A stretch of DNA of 64,000 nt from Neoceratodus forsteri (taxonomy: Eukaryota; Chordata; Ceratodontiformes; Ceratodontidae): contig CM028132.1 in assembly GCA_016271365.2 (NCBI GenBank), forward strand, positions 1,184,001,001 to 1,184,065,000, in the 5' to 3' direction. Both the position numbers and the translations under genes were made by a program. Under the pieces are notes generated by a model. It was not told where the DNA came from. It ran no database searches and was given only the letters and a program-made list of their open reading frames with translations. Each line of letters starts with the position of its first letter. Positions within the stretch are counted from its first letter, which is position 1. Shown here piece after piece: positions 1 to 11,267 of the stretch.

Positions 1-167
1 TCCACCCATCTCCTCCTAAGCTTGAAATGCTCTAACTGAAAAAGGTGCGTTTCTTGTAAAAATGCTATGTTACACCCCAGATGCTGGAGTTCAGTTAACA
101 ATCTGGTCCATTTGATCGGGGAATTTACCCCTTTCACATTGTGGGATATAATCTTCAGTGAGGCCAT
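1..167 (-). CDS. L1 LINE ORF2, N-terminal endonuclease fragment (runs off the window)
   Basis: The minus strand opens with ATG at 167-165 and stays open for about 55 codons to the window edge. It begins MASLKIISHNVKG and contains the block LQETHL, the first conserved blocks (N and the metal-binding E) of the apurinic/apyrimidinic endonuclease of L1-clade ORF2 proteins. This domain nicks target DNA to prime reverse transcription. Only the first part is present; the rest, including reverse transcriptase, lies outside. The frame is uninterrupted here. Orientation matches ORF1 at 1855-2941, so I take both as one L1 copy. Confidence 0.85.
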   Translation of the reverse strand, partial: MASLKIISHNVKGVNSPIKWTRLLTELQHLGCNIAFLQETHLFQLEHFKLRRRWV

Positions 168-1854
168 ATTTTCCTAAAAGGTTCATTCCGTGGTAACCTT
201 ATTCCATATTTGCCCTTTTCCTTTTCTTTCCGCCCAGCCTGCAAGACCTCAAAATTAAAAACTCAAAATTACAAAGACGTTACAAATTAAACATTTAAAT
301 ATAACCTTAGTACCTAATGTCGGTACTATAACAACAAGAAACGTTAAAACTATATACAAAATCCCTGTTGTGTTGTTTCCCTTGACTTCCATGTGAAGCC
401 CACAGAAATATTGTGGGGGGTCTGCTTGACCCTATTGAAGCCCCTTTAGTTGGGGCAAGGGGCGTAGAAGGTTCCCCGCGGGTGAACCCCCTGCACCCCT
501 TTTAACCCGTCACTGCAGGATCAGACCGAAGCTTTGGATTCAATTTCAAATATCCCTCTCCAGTAACCCTCTCCCCCTTTTTTACTTTTCCATATGTTTT
601 TATCTCTCGGCTACTCCTGAACTTTCCTTAGTCATCGTACTGTAATACAGGTCCTGTTTACCTTCGACTCCTTTTGGGCATTATTTATAATGAAAAACCC
701 CATTCTATGTGTCTCTATCCTTAAGGTCGCTGTCTTGGGTTAAGGGGGGCTGGTGGACTGGGACTAGAGATTACTTGTCTTCGGAGCAGTCTCATCCCCC
801 CCCCCAACGTATCTTCCTCCCAATACCTTCCCTTAGGAGATTCTTCAGGGGTTGTCCTGTACCTATCGCAAGTAAATTTCCAAACATCCGAAACTTCTAC
901 GATAATGCGCAACCTATTTTATTTTGCTTGGCTTTCTCAGGGGATTGACCTCGGGGGCTGGGGAGGCAGCACCAATTCTGTACCTTCCAAACTCATCCAC
1001 CCTCCCGCTTGTCCATATGCTTCCTCTCTTTCGTACACCCCCCCCACGAGACCCTCCCCAGTCCTGTCCCATGTTTCCCCCAAATGCACCTGATGTAGTG
1101 CTTCTCTGCATTAGGATTAATCTTTCCAATCTTTCTTGAGCTAGTCCATTCAGTTATTTTAGAGCAAGGCCTATTCCCCTTATCTATCCTTCCCCTATTT
1201 CACTTATCTCAATTCGTTAAGCCATTCGCTCTATCTTCCGGGTTTTCTAGCCTTCCCCTAGCTCTTTCCTTTTAACCTTTCCCTCTTCACTTTGCCAGAT
1301 ATTACAATTCCCCATTTCCTTGTCTCTAATTTCATTCTTAAGACTGTTCTGGCTCACTATCTATTGAGGGGGCCTACGGCTTCTAGTATAGTACTGCTTT
1401 GGCCACTCTTTGCATAGGTTTTCTGACGCATTTCGCATTTCTACCTACATATACTGATGTAACTACGTTATACAGGCGTGCCCTTCCCCTAAAGGATCAT
1501 TTTACCCCTTTGGTCGTGTAGCCCCTCCTACCTTATGGAGTCTTTACTTTTCAACCAAGGATTCATCTCAGACCTCAAATACACGGTGTTGTGTAGCGGT
1601 TTTTCATATACGTTCCTTTGCCCCCCCCCCCCAAACTCATCTCCGAAACATACAGCCTTTGCAATTAAAAGTCAACCATTTAAATGTCCATATAGATCGA
1701 AAAGGGGGACTGCTTGTCATGTTCATGAATTCTTCCCAGCCCCACAGATTCTTTTTATTCCCCATGTAGAGATCTTTCAATTCTGTCCAAGTCTTTGGTT
1801 GTTAAAACCACCGCCATGGATACTTTAGGTTTCTCCACCACTTTCTCGACAGTC
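168..1854 (-). other. Long, pyrimidine-rich (plus strand) interval between L1 ORF1 and ORF2
   Basis: About 1.69 kb separates the end of ORF1 from the start of ORF2. It is rich in C/T on the plus strand, so purine-rich in the L1 sense, with homopolymer C runs near 797 and 1621. I see no coding domain; the small frames look like chance. L1 inter-ORF spacers are usually short, so this may be a lineage-specific spacer, an undetected insertion, or a junction of two copies. Confidence 0.5.
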
Positions 1855-2941
1855 TCATCCCTCGGTTGATTGGTTTAGTCGTTCACCCTCCTGCAGTCTT
1901 ACTTTGGCTTTCGAGATCAGGTCTCGTATATCTAAGGAGGGCTCTAGTGGGTACGATCCAGGGATTGTTCTTTTCCTGCTTCTGGGGATAGGTGCTTTAG
2001 ACCACACTTCTGACTTAAGGCTGCTTTCTAGCTTCTGCATTTCCAGATCAGGAAGGGGTATTTCTAGATTTTGAAGAACCTGAGCTGCCTCCACCAGGCT
2101 CGGGAAGATTTGCACGCCAGTGTCAAGGTAAATTTTATCCCTGGCTGGAAACAACAGCTGTGCTTTGATCCCTTTTTTTTTGTTTGATGTCTCTAATAAT
2201 TCCTTTGACCATTTGTCGCTCTGACTGCAGTGCTGCTGAAAAGTCCTGGTCAAAGAAAATAAGCGCTTCTTTATATTTAAGGTCCCTATGCCTCCAGGCT
2301 TCTTGTAAAATCCAGTCTTTACTCTGAAAGAAGACCATGCAAATTATAAGAGAGTGTGGCTTAGCTGCTGGGTCCTGGGGTTTAGCAACAAGTGATCTGT
2401 GTGCCCGATCAATGTCTAGCTTAATGTCCGAAGGTAAGGATAGTACTGATCGTAGTACCTGCTGTACAAAGTCAGCCATTGAGGGGAACCCTTCTTCAGC
2501 ATCTTCTGGGATTCCATGGATTCTAAAATTGTTTCTGCAGGACCTATTCTCTAGATCCTCCATCCGGCATTGAGTCTCCCTATCCCTCTGAAGCAGCAGC
2601 AAGACTAGCCTGTCTAATCTTTCCTGGGCCTCCGAGACTGTAGTGAGGTTAGCAGCATTGAGCGTCACCTTTTTATTTAATATTTGTACCTCTTTTTTGA
2701 GATCCGTTAATGAAGAGTCGATTCTTGTTACTGTTGAAAGAATCTGCTGGAGAGTCCTGTGCATGACTTCAGGATCCATTTTTTCCACCGAGTCCATTTC
2801 TCCTGATGATTCTGATGCTGTGCGCCTACAGGCGGACTGGGCCGCAAATCCCTCCATGTTCTCGTCGAGCACTATCTGTTTAAACTTTGCTGAACCATTT
2901 AGTATTTTGGAATTTCTATTTCGTTGTTGCTTTCCTGCCAT
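1855..2941 (-). pseudogene. L1 LINE ORF1 protein (RNA-binding chaperone), frameshifted
   Basis: The first frame (2941 to 2135) starts MAGKQQRN and has a coiled-coil-like middle (residues about 55-125 with heptad leucines). An RRM-type core follows, with RMEDLENRSCRNNFRIHGIP and RAHRS, typical of the Transposase_22 family. ORF1p forms trimers that coat L1 RNA. The C-terminal domain continues in another frame (2253 to 1855), entered in the overlap near 2253-2135, with ARDKIYLDTGVQIFPS. The protein is therefore broken by a frameshift unless that is a sequence error. The upstream region 2942-3075 is the likely 5' UTR. Assignment to the L1 family is confident; the clade within L1 is not resolved. 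Confidence 0.85.
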
Positions 2942-3075
2942 CCTCCACTGTTATAGGAGTCGATATTTAGTAATTTCTAAATTTTATTTTCGGCGAGAGC
3001 TTAGTTTTAAGATTCGGTGGGAGGAGAGCTGCGAGGTTTAGCTTCTATCCATCTCAGTGACGTCACCGGAAGTCA
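2942..3075 (-). promoter_or_regulatory. Probable L1 5' UTR with CRE and ETS sites at its outer end
   Basis: Reading on the minus strand, the L1 5' end carries ACTTCCGG (ETS-type) directly followed by TGACGTCA (a perfect CRE palindrome, 3058-3065). Together they span 3058-3073, and ORF1 starts about 115 bp downstream. Internal Pol II promoters at the extreme 5' end are known for L1 elements, so this pair is a plausible promoter core. Function is inferred. The boundary with the DIRS sequence that follows (about 3076) is approximate. Confidence 0.5.
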
Positions 3076-3079
3076 GAGT

Positions 3080-3870
3080 CATTATATCTTGCCCAGGGTA
3101 TATCTGAGTCTGTTTGAGTCTGATGGCCATGGCCATTCCCATGGTTCCCTTAGCCAGGTTGCACATGTGGTTCCTTCAGTAGACCCTCAGAGTGCAATGG
3201 GACCAATGCACGGATGAATTAGATCAGTTAGTCCTGGTCTCCTACCCATTCTGCAAGGTGCTCCAGTGTGGATGGACCCACAGAATCTGTTATGAGGGGT
3301 TCCATTCTAGATCTCCACCCCCAGAAGATCATCATCACAGAGGCCTCCGGTTTGGGCTTGGGGGGGAACCTGGATCCCTTTCAGACTCAAGGAACGTGGT
3401 CCCAGAACAAAACCTCCCTGCATATCAATATCCTGGAAATGAGGGCGGTCCTGTATGCCATGCAGGCTTTTCAGAACCATCTCCTGTGGGTCACCTGTTG
3501 ATTCAGTCTGACAACTTCAGTGTTGTCTTCTGCATCAACAAGTGGGATGAGGGATGCATTCGTACCCCCTGTGCAGGGAGGCCATGAGAATATGGTACTG
3601 GGCACTAGACCACAGTCTGGATCTCTCAGCAGTCCCGTGTGGAAACTTCTCTCACCCATCGCAGAAGATCTGTTCGCCAGATGGGGTCATCCAGAGTTGG
3701 ACCTTTTTGCATACCTGCACAACGCAAAACTGCCAGTTTTTGCTCGCTAGAGGAAGGTTCCTTTACACCTTCCCTTCCTTTCCTGTGATTCAGAGGGTGC
3801 TAATCAAGCTGCAAATGGAGAAGGCCAGCATGAACTTGGTAGCACCATTCTGGCCATGGCAGATATGATT
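3080..3870 (+). pseudogene. DIRS copy A: RT C-terminus and RNase H remnant
   Basis: Frames across 3080-3870 match, in order, the RT tail (VPLARLHM), the RNase H region with LHINILEMRAVLYAMQAF, and the downstream block WGHPELDLFA. The same order is seen in copy C at 28354-28900. Stops and frame changes split it into at least four pieces (3192-3587, 3268-3501, 3520-3750, 3554-3868). RNase H would remove the RNA strand of the cDNA hybrid. The equivalent of the first catalytic aspartate is not clean here. It is inactive as read. Confidence 0.75.
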
Positions 3871-5080
3871 TTCATTACTGCAACAGTTGGCATAGGAGCC
3901 TCTGCTCCCTCTGCCCCCAGATCTGCAGGCTCAGGGGACCTTCATCCATCCCCGTCTCAAGTCCCTTCGTCTACATGCTTGGCTCCTAAGAACATAGCCA
4001 TCACCTGGTTCAGAGTGTCCCAGAGAGTGGCGGACACCCTCGTGGCAGCTCAAAAGCCCTCCACTAAGGCCCCATATACCATGAAGTGGAAGAGGTTTGC
4101 CATCTGGGCTGCCAAGCATCACCTGGACCCTTTCACTTGTCCAGTGAGCCAGATTCCATATCACTGTCGGACTCAGGCCTCCAGTATTCTTCCCTCAAGG
4201 TGCACCTTTCAGCTATCTCGGCCTTTTATGAGCCCGTGGGTGGTTGCACCTTGGCTCAGTCGGTTGTATCCCATACTTTTCTCAGGGGCTTCCTGCACCT
4301 GAAACCATCAATCTGTTTCCCTGTCCTGGCTTAGGATTTAAATTTTGTTTTGGAGAAGTTGACCCTGTCCCCGTTTGAGCCAGCCGTGACTTGCGAGCTA
4401 CGCTTTCTGTCTTGAAAGCATTATTTTTGGTTGCTATTACCTCTGCTTGAAGGATTTCTGAGCTTCAGATTCTCTGGTGTGAGAAGTCTTATTTGATTTT
4501 TCACAAAGACAGGGTGTCATTGCGCATGAATCCTAAGTTTCTCTCTTAGGTGGTGTCTGAGTTTTCCCTGAACCAATCTATCCACCTACCAGTGTTTTTT
4601 CCTGAGCACGCCAATACAGGGGAAACACTGCTCCATACCTTAGATGTGCTCAGAACTTTGAGTAATTTGCTCCGAACCAAGGAATGCAGAAATTCAGAGC
4701 AATTTTTTGTTTCTTTCGCCCCTGGTAGAGAGGGTGTTCAGGTTTCTAAGCAATGTTTGTCCAGATGGTTGGCACATTGTATTGTGTTCTGCTACAACAA
4801 GCATGGCAAAGAGTTGCCTGGGACTGTCAGAGCTTACTCCGCAAGTGGTATGGCTACCTCTATGGTTTGCTTCAAGGCGGGTCTCGGCCACTGACATTTG
4901 TGCTGCTGCCACCTGGATTACTGTCCATACCTTTACCAAGCATTACAGTCTGGACATTGCTTCTAGAGCCTGTGCAGGCTTCGGCCGTACTGTTATTCAG
5001 GGCCTTCTGTCTTGCATGCCACCCAGACTGTTCTGCAGTTACTTGTCACTGCCTGGGACTCATTCCTATGGTGTGACCTG
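3856..5080 (+). pseudogene. DIRS copy A: tyrosine recombinase, inactivated
   Basis: This is the integrase-like enzyme of DIRS elements, which joins circular cDNA to the target. It begins around 3856 and runs through DTLVAAQKPSTKAPYTMKW (SAM-like N-terminal region). Near 4435-4460 a CGA-to-TGA type stop precedes the RISEL motif whose Arg is catalytic. Further on is the block at 4550-4894. The H-x-x-R box of active relatives (GHSTRG) reads AYSASG here, so both His and the second Arg are changed. The terminal Tyr box TKHY survives at about 4939-4950 in another frame. Several frameshifts are present. Family assignment is firm from comparison with copies B and C. Confidence 0.8.
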
Positions 5081-5515
5081 ATGACTGAGATACCCCCGAA
5101 GAAGATAGAACAGTTTTGTAAGAACTTACCATAGCAGTAGATCTTTGAGGGGGATCTCAATCATCAGGTCAGCCTTCTCTCCCACTATCCTCCTGTTTGG
5201 GGCTCCTGTCTTGGACTGGCTATCTGGTGTATCCAGCCTTTTATTCAGGCCTGGGCACCTATTGCTCCTTGGTCCCCCATGGCATGGATATGCTCCCTTA
5301 GTATCTGGGGGAAAGAACTGAGCAGGGAGCAGGGCCACTCACACCTTTATAAGGTTGGTGATACCAGCATGTGACGTTGGCATTACCACTGGAAAGTCTT
5401 CTGTGTGGATCCTGCCTCACTGATGGTGAAGTTCTTGTGGTGTGACCTGATGCCTGAGATCCCTCAAAGATCTGCTGTTACAGTAAGTTCTTACATAACT
5501 GTTCTTTTTGTCAGA
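5081..5515 (+). repeat. DIRS copy A 3' terminal module (internal complementary region and right inverted repeat)
   Basis: After the recombinase come AACTTACCATAGCAGTAG with GATCTTTGAG (5124-5150) and, inverted, CTCAAAGATCTGCTGTTACA (5464-5483), ending AACTGTTCTTTTTG. Copies B and C carry the same mirror arrangement. Such complementary segments allow DIRS cDNA to circularise. No left-hand repeat is present for this copy. Confidence 0.75.
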
Positions 5516-5890
5516 GTGGCAATCTTGGCGGTGCCGGCAGAAGATCGTGCAGTGCGCCTGGGGGAGGGGGAAGGCAGGCGTCATCATCAGGCACAGGTCT
5601 TGATCATTTTCCAGTTTTCTCCCCAGCCAACAGGAGCCACGCATGCATGCTAACACAATGTCACCCACAACCAGTATGGCTCCTTTCACCCCTAGTATGT
5701 CTGGGCCCTACTGTCTCCTGCATCCATGGGGCAGGCAGTATGGTGGTAACAGATGGGACCCTTCCTTCCCAGGAAAGAAGAGCATCCTTTGGGATGTTCA
5801 GTCCTTACCCACCACCTGACTGGCCCCTGATGACCCAGACTTGTTCCTGAACCTGTGTCACTGGTGTCCCAAGCAGTAGTGCTACCACTG
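5516..5890. other. Unassigned interval between DIRS copy A and CR1 copy 1
   Basis: I recognise no gene or repeat family here. Reading left along the minus strand, similarity to CR1 endonuclease stops near 5890, after LDFKGADIRKLG (equivalent to FDFRRADFGKMG in CR1 copy 2). The remaining frame is open but lacks family motifs. It may be very decayed CR1 or unrelated intron sequence. Confidence 0.4.
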
Positions 5891-6802
5891 CGCCAATAAC
5901 TGGTTGATGGACCACTTCTGATCCACCACTGTACCTTCACTGAGGCTTGCCAAGTGACCCCTGAGTAGATCCCCAACTTCCTAATGTCTGCCCCTTTAAA
6001 GTCTAGGCCATTGGTCTTTGTGCTTACCTTCTTTCTCTCTATGCCTAGTCTGAACCACACTGTACAGTGGTCACTCCCTCTCAAGGTCTTTACCCAGATG
6101 TACAGAAAATGTTCCCCATTCATCAGTACCAGGATTGCTCCCTCCCTAGTGGGTACTGTGACACCATGGGTAAGGAATCTGCTCTGCACTGCATCCAGGA
6201 TTACCTGACTCTGAGTTCTGGCACAGTTTGTTGTGCAGATTTTCTTATCCACCTTGGGCAGGTTAAAGTCCCCTACAGTAACCACCTCACCTCTGCCAGC
6301 AGCCGCACTGATTAAATACATCAACCCCATATCCCCTTCCTCCTCCTAAACCACCCTCAGCCTTAAATTCTTTCCTCTAGTGGATTGCAACTGCACCCAC
6401 AGCACCTTGCCTTCCCTTCCTCCCCCTCTTCCATCATACAGGTTATTCCCTTTCTTACATATACCACTACCCCCTATCCCTTTTCCCCTGTCCCTTCTGT
6501 AAAACTTATACTCAGGGATTGAGAGGTCGCAGTTGTGGTTTGGTGTAGCACTTTGGTGAAGCACAAGTTTCTGTGATTGCCGCAGTGTCCACCCTCTTCT
6601 CTACCAACATCGCCTGCAGGTCATTCATCTTGTTACCTAGGCTACATTTAGGGACACCACCCTCCACCACAACTCTGTGCCTGTCCCCCACCCAGCACGG
6701 CTGTCTTCCCTCTTGCCCTCTACTGCCTGTTCCCCCTTTCTCCCTTAGTTTATTTGATATCTTTCCGTCTGTGTGCTTCCATGTCCTGTAACCAAGACAA
6801 GG
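5891..6802 (-). pseudogene. CR1 LINE copy 1: ORF2 endonuclease domain, broken
   Basis: On the minus strand, frames 6892-6512, 6564-6346 and 6330-5692 give the CR1 endonuclease in order: LGNKMNDLQAMLVEKRVDTA, AAITET, FYRRDRGKG, VTVGDFNLPKVD and GSDHCTVWF. Copies 2 and 3 show the same blocks. The GDFN and SDH active-site motifs remain, but at least two frameshifts split the gene. The reverse transcriptase is absent on the 3' side. The 5' continuation (ORF1) is found beyond the L2 insertion at 11268-12035. Confidence 0.85.
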
Positions 6803-6974
6803 CAAATTTAATTTTTTTGGCGCCCAATCCCAGAGGCTCTGGGCACCGTACAGTAGCATACAGACAATTAAAACAGCATAAAATGAATTCAATCAGTAGT
6901 TAAAACACACTATAATAAAATGAGCATTTAAATAAAGGGCCCCCTCAATAAATCTAATATTGCTGACACTTCCA

Positions 6975-8540
6975 CTACCATACAGTTTCTGGGAATGCCC
7001 GGCTAAATAGATAGGTTGTAAGGCGGGCTTTAAATGCCTCAACTGAAGGGGCCTCCTTTACTAATGAAGGGAGCAAATTCCGCAGGACGGGACCAGTGAC
7101 ACTAAAAGCTCTGTCGCCGGTGGTTTTCAACCTCATCCTGGGAATCGTGAGGAGGATCGAAGGGAGCAGACCAGGGCAGCGGGTGTTGGAAGGTCCAACA
7201 GGTAGCCAGGGCCCAGTCCATGTAGGGCCTGAAAGGTGAGCAAGCCCACCTTGAAGAGCACCCTCCATTGAACTGGCAGCCAGTGCAGTTCACGTAGCAC
7301 CGGAGTGATATGACAGTATTTAGACTGTCCCGTCAACAACCTGGCAGCTGCATTCTGCACCAACTGCAGTCGACAGAGGGTGCCTCCAGAGACCCCGAGG
7401 TAGAGCACATTACAGTAGTCAAGCCTAGATGTCACAAAAGCATGTACCAAGGTGGGAAGATCCAGGGGTGGAACCAGGTGCTTGATCCTAGTGATGTTCC
7501 TAAGATGGAAGAAGCTCGCCCTGACAACGGATGACACCTGATATTCAAATGTCAATCCGCTGTCCAGAACAATGCCGAGATCACACACATTTGAGGAGGC
7601 CTTCAATGGGACAGACCCCAGAACTATTCCAGTATCTGCCCCAGAGGCCATCCTATCATGCCTCCTGTCCAACTCCACCACCAGTACCTCCATCTTTTCG
7701 GGGTTCAGTCACAACCAGCTAGAGGCCATCCAGTCATTAATCACGGCCAGGCAGTTGTCAGTACTTCCGCCACATTGGATGTCCCGGGGAAAAGGATAAG
7801 TACAGCTGAGTATCATCGGCATAGCAATGAAACTCCAAGCTGTACTTCCTAATGATCCCACCCAGGGGTAGCATATACATGGCAAACAACATTGGTGACA
7901 ATACCGAACCCTGAGGTACTCCACAAGATAGAAGGCTAGGGGAGGAGGAGAAAGTCCCCATCACCACCCTTTGCCTCCTGTTTGTCAGATAGGACTCAAA
8001 CCAGCGGATGACAGTGCCAGTGAATCCACAAAATTCCCTTAGGCGGTCAAGCAACACACAATGGTCCACCATGTCAAAAGTTGAGGAGAGATCGAGGAGA
8101 ACAAGAATTGTCCCCTCTCCTCGATCTCTCGCCCTAAGGAGATCATTATGCACCCGAACTAATGCGGTTTCCATTCAGTGTCCAGCATGAAATCCAGACT
8201 GGAACGGCTCGTAAATATCAAATGCCATGAGGTGTTCTCCCAGCTGCTGCGCCGCAGTCTTCTCAACAACCTTTCCCAGAAATGGCAGGTTGGAGACAGG
8301 TTGGTAATTCACCTTGATGTCAGGGTCCAGCGATGGTTTCTTCAGAAGGGGTCTCACCAGTCCCTCCTTCAAGGCATCTTGGAAGATCCCCTCCGACAAG
8401 GAGCACCAGACAGTCAAGGTGAACACCGGGACAACAGTGTCAACACATCCCATTAAAAAATGAGTCTGCACCAGGTCCAGTTTGCAATATGTGTGCTTCA
8501 GTCTCAAGGCCACCTCAATGACATCAGCCACCTCCACTGG
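6975..8540 (-). pseudogene. L2 LINE copy 1: reverse transcriptase and C-terminal region
   Basis: Frames 8537-8175 and 8174-7758 hold the RT domain: FQSGFHAGH, VLLDLSSTFDMVDH (first catalytic Asp region), CGVPQGSVLSPMLF and CYADDTQLYLSF (intact YADD). Frames 7693-7133 and 7268-6975 hold the thumb and tail: HAFVTSRLDYCN, LQLVQNAAARLL and ITPVLRELHWLPV, which are hallmark blocks of L2-clade elements. RT copies element RNA into the target site. At least three frame changes make it defective, but the catalytic motifs are readable, so the copy is fairly young. Confidence 0.88.
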
Positions 8541-9049
8541 TTTAAACTCCCCCTAGCCAGGTGGAGTGCCATGTCAACAATCCAGGCGTCCACTGTCAGC
8601 CATACAATGGCTCAATGGCAGAACACCCTGCCTGATAGTGGACACCCTGTCCAAGAAGAACCAGGCAAACTCATTGCACAAAGTCTCAGAAAATGCTTTT
8701 TTGGTCTGTAGACAGGCTGGATGTGGCAGCCTCTCCACAGTCCAAAAAAGCAGAGCTGGTCAGTTTTTCCCAGCAGCAATCTCCCTGGACAGTAACACTG
8801 CCTTCTTATGGTTGATTGCCCCCTGGTATACACCATAGTGTGCACGCAGGGCCAGTCTTTCCGCCTCCAGCCCAGTCCTCCACCAGCAGCGCTCCAACCT
8901 CCGACCCTTGATCTTCAATGACTTGAGCTCCCCATCAAACCACAGGGACCTCAAGTGAGTCGTACATAGACCAGTGCAAGGGAGTCGAGTGCCCCAGCCA
9001 TCGACCTACAGTATTATAGGCGGCAACTGCTTCATCCACACTGTCCACA

Positions 9050-9867
9050 CTAGATAGGTCCACTACTGCCAGAAAACCCTCCGGGGTCAAACCCCCTCAA
9101 AGGGCGGTAGCTTACCATCTCTGCAGGGGGAGGGATCTCAGGGGGGTCCCTGAGCAAGAACTGCACCATGCAGTGATCGGACCAAGTGACCCATTCAGTC
9201 TTGAAGTTACCAATCTCAAGCCCCAGTGAGAAGACCAAGTCCAACATGTGACCACCCTGGTGAGTCACAGTAGTAACCACTTGTGACAGACCCAGAGATG
9301 TCATCATATAGAGGAAGTGGCAACCCAACCTAGATGACTCGTCATCAGCCCAAACATTGAAGTCCCCCTGGACCAAACACCTGTGGGCCTCCAATGTTTC
9401 ACCGACAACGATATCAGCCACTTCCTGCAGGAACTCTCCTGCGGTCCCCGGAGGGCGGTAAATCAGGAGAATCCTGCAACCTGCGCCCGGCCCACCACGG
9501 ATGGCCACACATTCAAAAGAACTCAGTGTTCTCACTGGGTGCCTGGTGAAGCCTAGCTCAACTCTAAAACAGATGGCCACACTCCCACCCCTGCATTCCA
9601 CTCTGGGGCAGTGCACAGTGGAGTACCGGGGAGGGCGGCGGCCTCTAAGATTGGGCTGACATCATCCCCCAACCAGGTCTCCGTAATGCATGCCAAGTTG
9701 ACCGAGGAAACCAGTTCCGCAATAATTGCGGTCTTATTTCTGATCAACCTGGCATTGCAAAGCACCGCCCTCAGGGGATTGGTGGACAGTGCAGCCCTTT
9801 TAGCTACCTGCCCACTCGGTCTCATGGGAACCCTGGGGATGGGAACCAAACATGTCTGGCATCTCAC
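9050..9867 (-). pseudogene. L2 LINE copy 1: apurinic-type endonuclease
   Basis: Frame 9867-9553 begins the domain with LCNARLIRNKTAIIAELV and ACITETWL. Frame 9616-9050 continues with ILLIYRPPG, VQGDFNVWADD, HMLDLVFSLG and WSDHCMVQF. These are the conserved N, E, Y-R-P-P, G-D-F-N and S-D-H blocks of the LINE endonuclease that nicks DNA for target-primed reverse transcription. A single frame change between 9616 and 9553 splits the domain. Active-site residues look preserved. The segment 8541-9049 links endonuclease to RT and is broken. Confidence 0.85.
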
Positions 9868-11267
9868 TAGGACCCGTCAAATCCCAGTGCGCCTTCTACA
9901 CCCAACCACCTCTATCCTGCCCCCCTCAGCCGTGCACGGGGTGCCCCGCCAGCTCCAACCCACACGGCACCTCCCAGTCCCGACCTCCCGACAGTGACAT
10001 GCTGTGGTGTTAGATACCGGGAGGGTGGTGAAGGGCCACAAGTCACAGAGCTGGGATGCCCCATACACAATCCTAGCCCGCCCCAGGTCACTGGGCACCC
10101 CCAGACACATATCGATCAGCCAAATAAACAATAAACCACAACCACTACCAAATCACTAATCATATAGCACAAGCAGACCACTAATACACATAACAATTCT
10201 AACCAGTCACCCAACACAAACACACACTAAAACCTAAAACCCACACCCAATAATCCAAACACCCACAACCACCCCCAAAAAGACAGGAAAAAGCAGCAGA
10301 CAGCAATTCAGGTCAAACGAGCATAGCCCAGAATCCCTATGTTATAAGACCCAAACTTGCTGATCAGATTATACTCAGATTGTGTACAGCAACAGTAAAC
10401 TAAAAAATCCTTCACAGCCCACCAAACCATAGATGGAGGGCTCTCTCACAGACCTCCACCTAAAGGCCAGATCTTTAACTGAAGTAAAACAGATACTTTG
10501 AACTTTGAGTGCAAATGAATAACAACTCCCTGGAACACCACCTCAGCTGCTCACACAAGCTTAGGGTGTGTGTTACAGGACATATAAAGTTACCAGCTGT
10601 TAAAGAGTCTGGCACAGATGTCGTTCAGTCCTAGCCCCCCCCCAAATGATAATCCAGTGGGGAGTCACAGGCCAGCATGGAAGTGGCAACTCTGGCAAAC
10701 AGCGAACTTTTGAAAAACAACTCGACGGAATGGAACAGTACCCAGGTTCGCTCGGCCAAGACTTCAACCGAAATCCACTAATTTTCTTCAGGAAATGAGT
10801 GCGATAATGCCCTCTACCACCACGCTGTCCTGAAGGGATCCAGATAGCAACTAGGCCCGAAAACAATCCAGACGGCTCTTGCACATGATCTTCAGCAAAG
10901 CACCTCCAGAAGGCACAATCGAGCCATGATGCAAACAGCACCCCAAAACGGAATGTCAGATCAGTCCAGCACCACAGCGGGCCAGAGCCAGTTCATCAAA
11001 GTCTGCCCCTCTGTACTAAAGAGCACCTCCTTTTCACTCCAGCAGCAGTCGAAATCCGCAGAGGCCACCGAGCAATCAGCAGTATTCACAAAGGTCAAGA
11101 CAGTGGGAGTCGGATACACCAAAACCACACTCCCCTCGAACAGCACTCCAGCTCAGTTCAGTGAGGTAGGGATCTGGGCAACTAGTGCTAAAAACAGAAA
11201 AGCTGACTCCTACTTCTTCCTTACTTGCCACATCCTGCCTAGCACTAAAACCCTATCTCCCCCCTAA
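9868..11267 (-). other. L2 copy 1 leader / 5' region, no domain recognised
   Basis: About 1.4 kb upstream of the endonuclease on the minus strand. Frames 10131-9877 and 10941-10600 are open but match nothing I know. 10140-10300 is A/C-rich low-complexity sequence. This is presumably 5' UTR or a decayed ORF1 of the L2 element; part could belong to the flanking CR1. Confidence 0.4.

Larger units (their letters stand above)
3076..5515 (+). mobile_element. DIRS-like retrotransposon copy A, 5'-truncated and decayed
   Basis: Order on the plus strand: end of reverse transcriptase, RNase H, tyrosine recombinase, then a terminal repeat module. This is the 3' half of a DIRS-type element, which integrates with a tyrosine recombinase rather than an integrase. 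The sequence enters abruptly inside the RT tail (VPLARLH motif near 3147) right beside the L1 5' end, so the missing half may lie left of the L1 outside the window. The 3' end (…CTTTTTG at about 5500-5512) matches the ends of copies B and C. Confidence 0.85.
6803..11267 (-). mobile_element. L2-clade LINE copy 1, inserted in CR1 copy 1
   Basis: A non-LTR retrotransposon reading right to left: leader (11267 to 9868), endonuclease (9867 to 9050), reverse transcriptase (8540 to about 7130), C-terminal tail and 3' UTR (to about 6803). Both flanks are CR1 in the same orientation (ORF1 on the right, endonuclease on the left), so L2 jumped into an existing CR1. The left boundary is set by the switch from CR1 frame to the L2 tail (GCACCGTACAGTAGCATACA, shared in diverged form with copy 2). 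The right boundary is uncertain by a few hundred bases. Confidence 0.75.

Noticed and set aside
709..1828. Several overlapping open frames of 60-100 codons in the L1 spacer
   Set aside because: Low-complexity pyrimidine-rich sequence with no domain, start context or conservation; best explained as chance frames.
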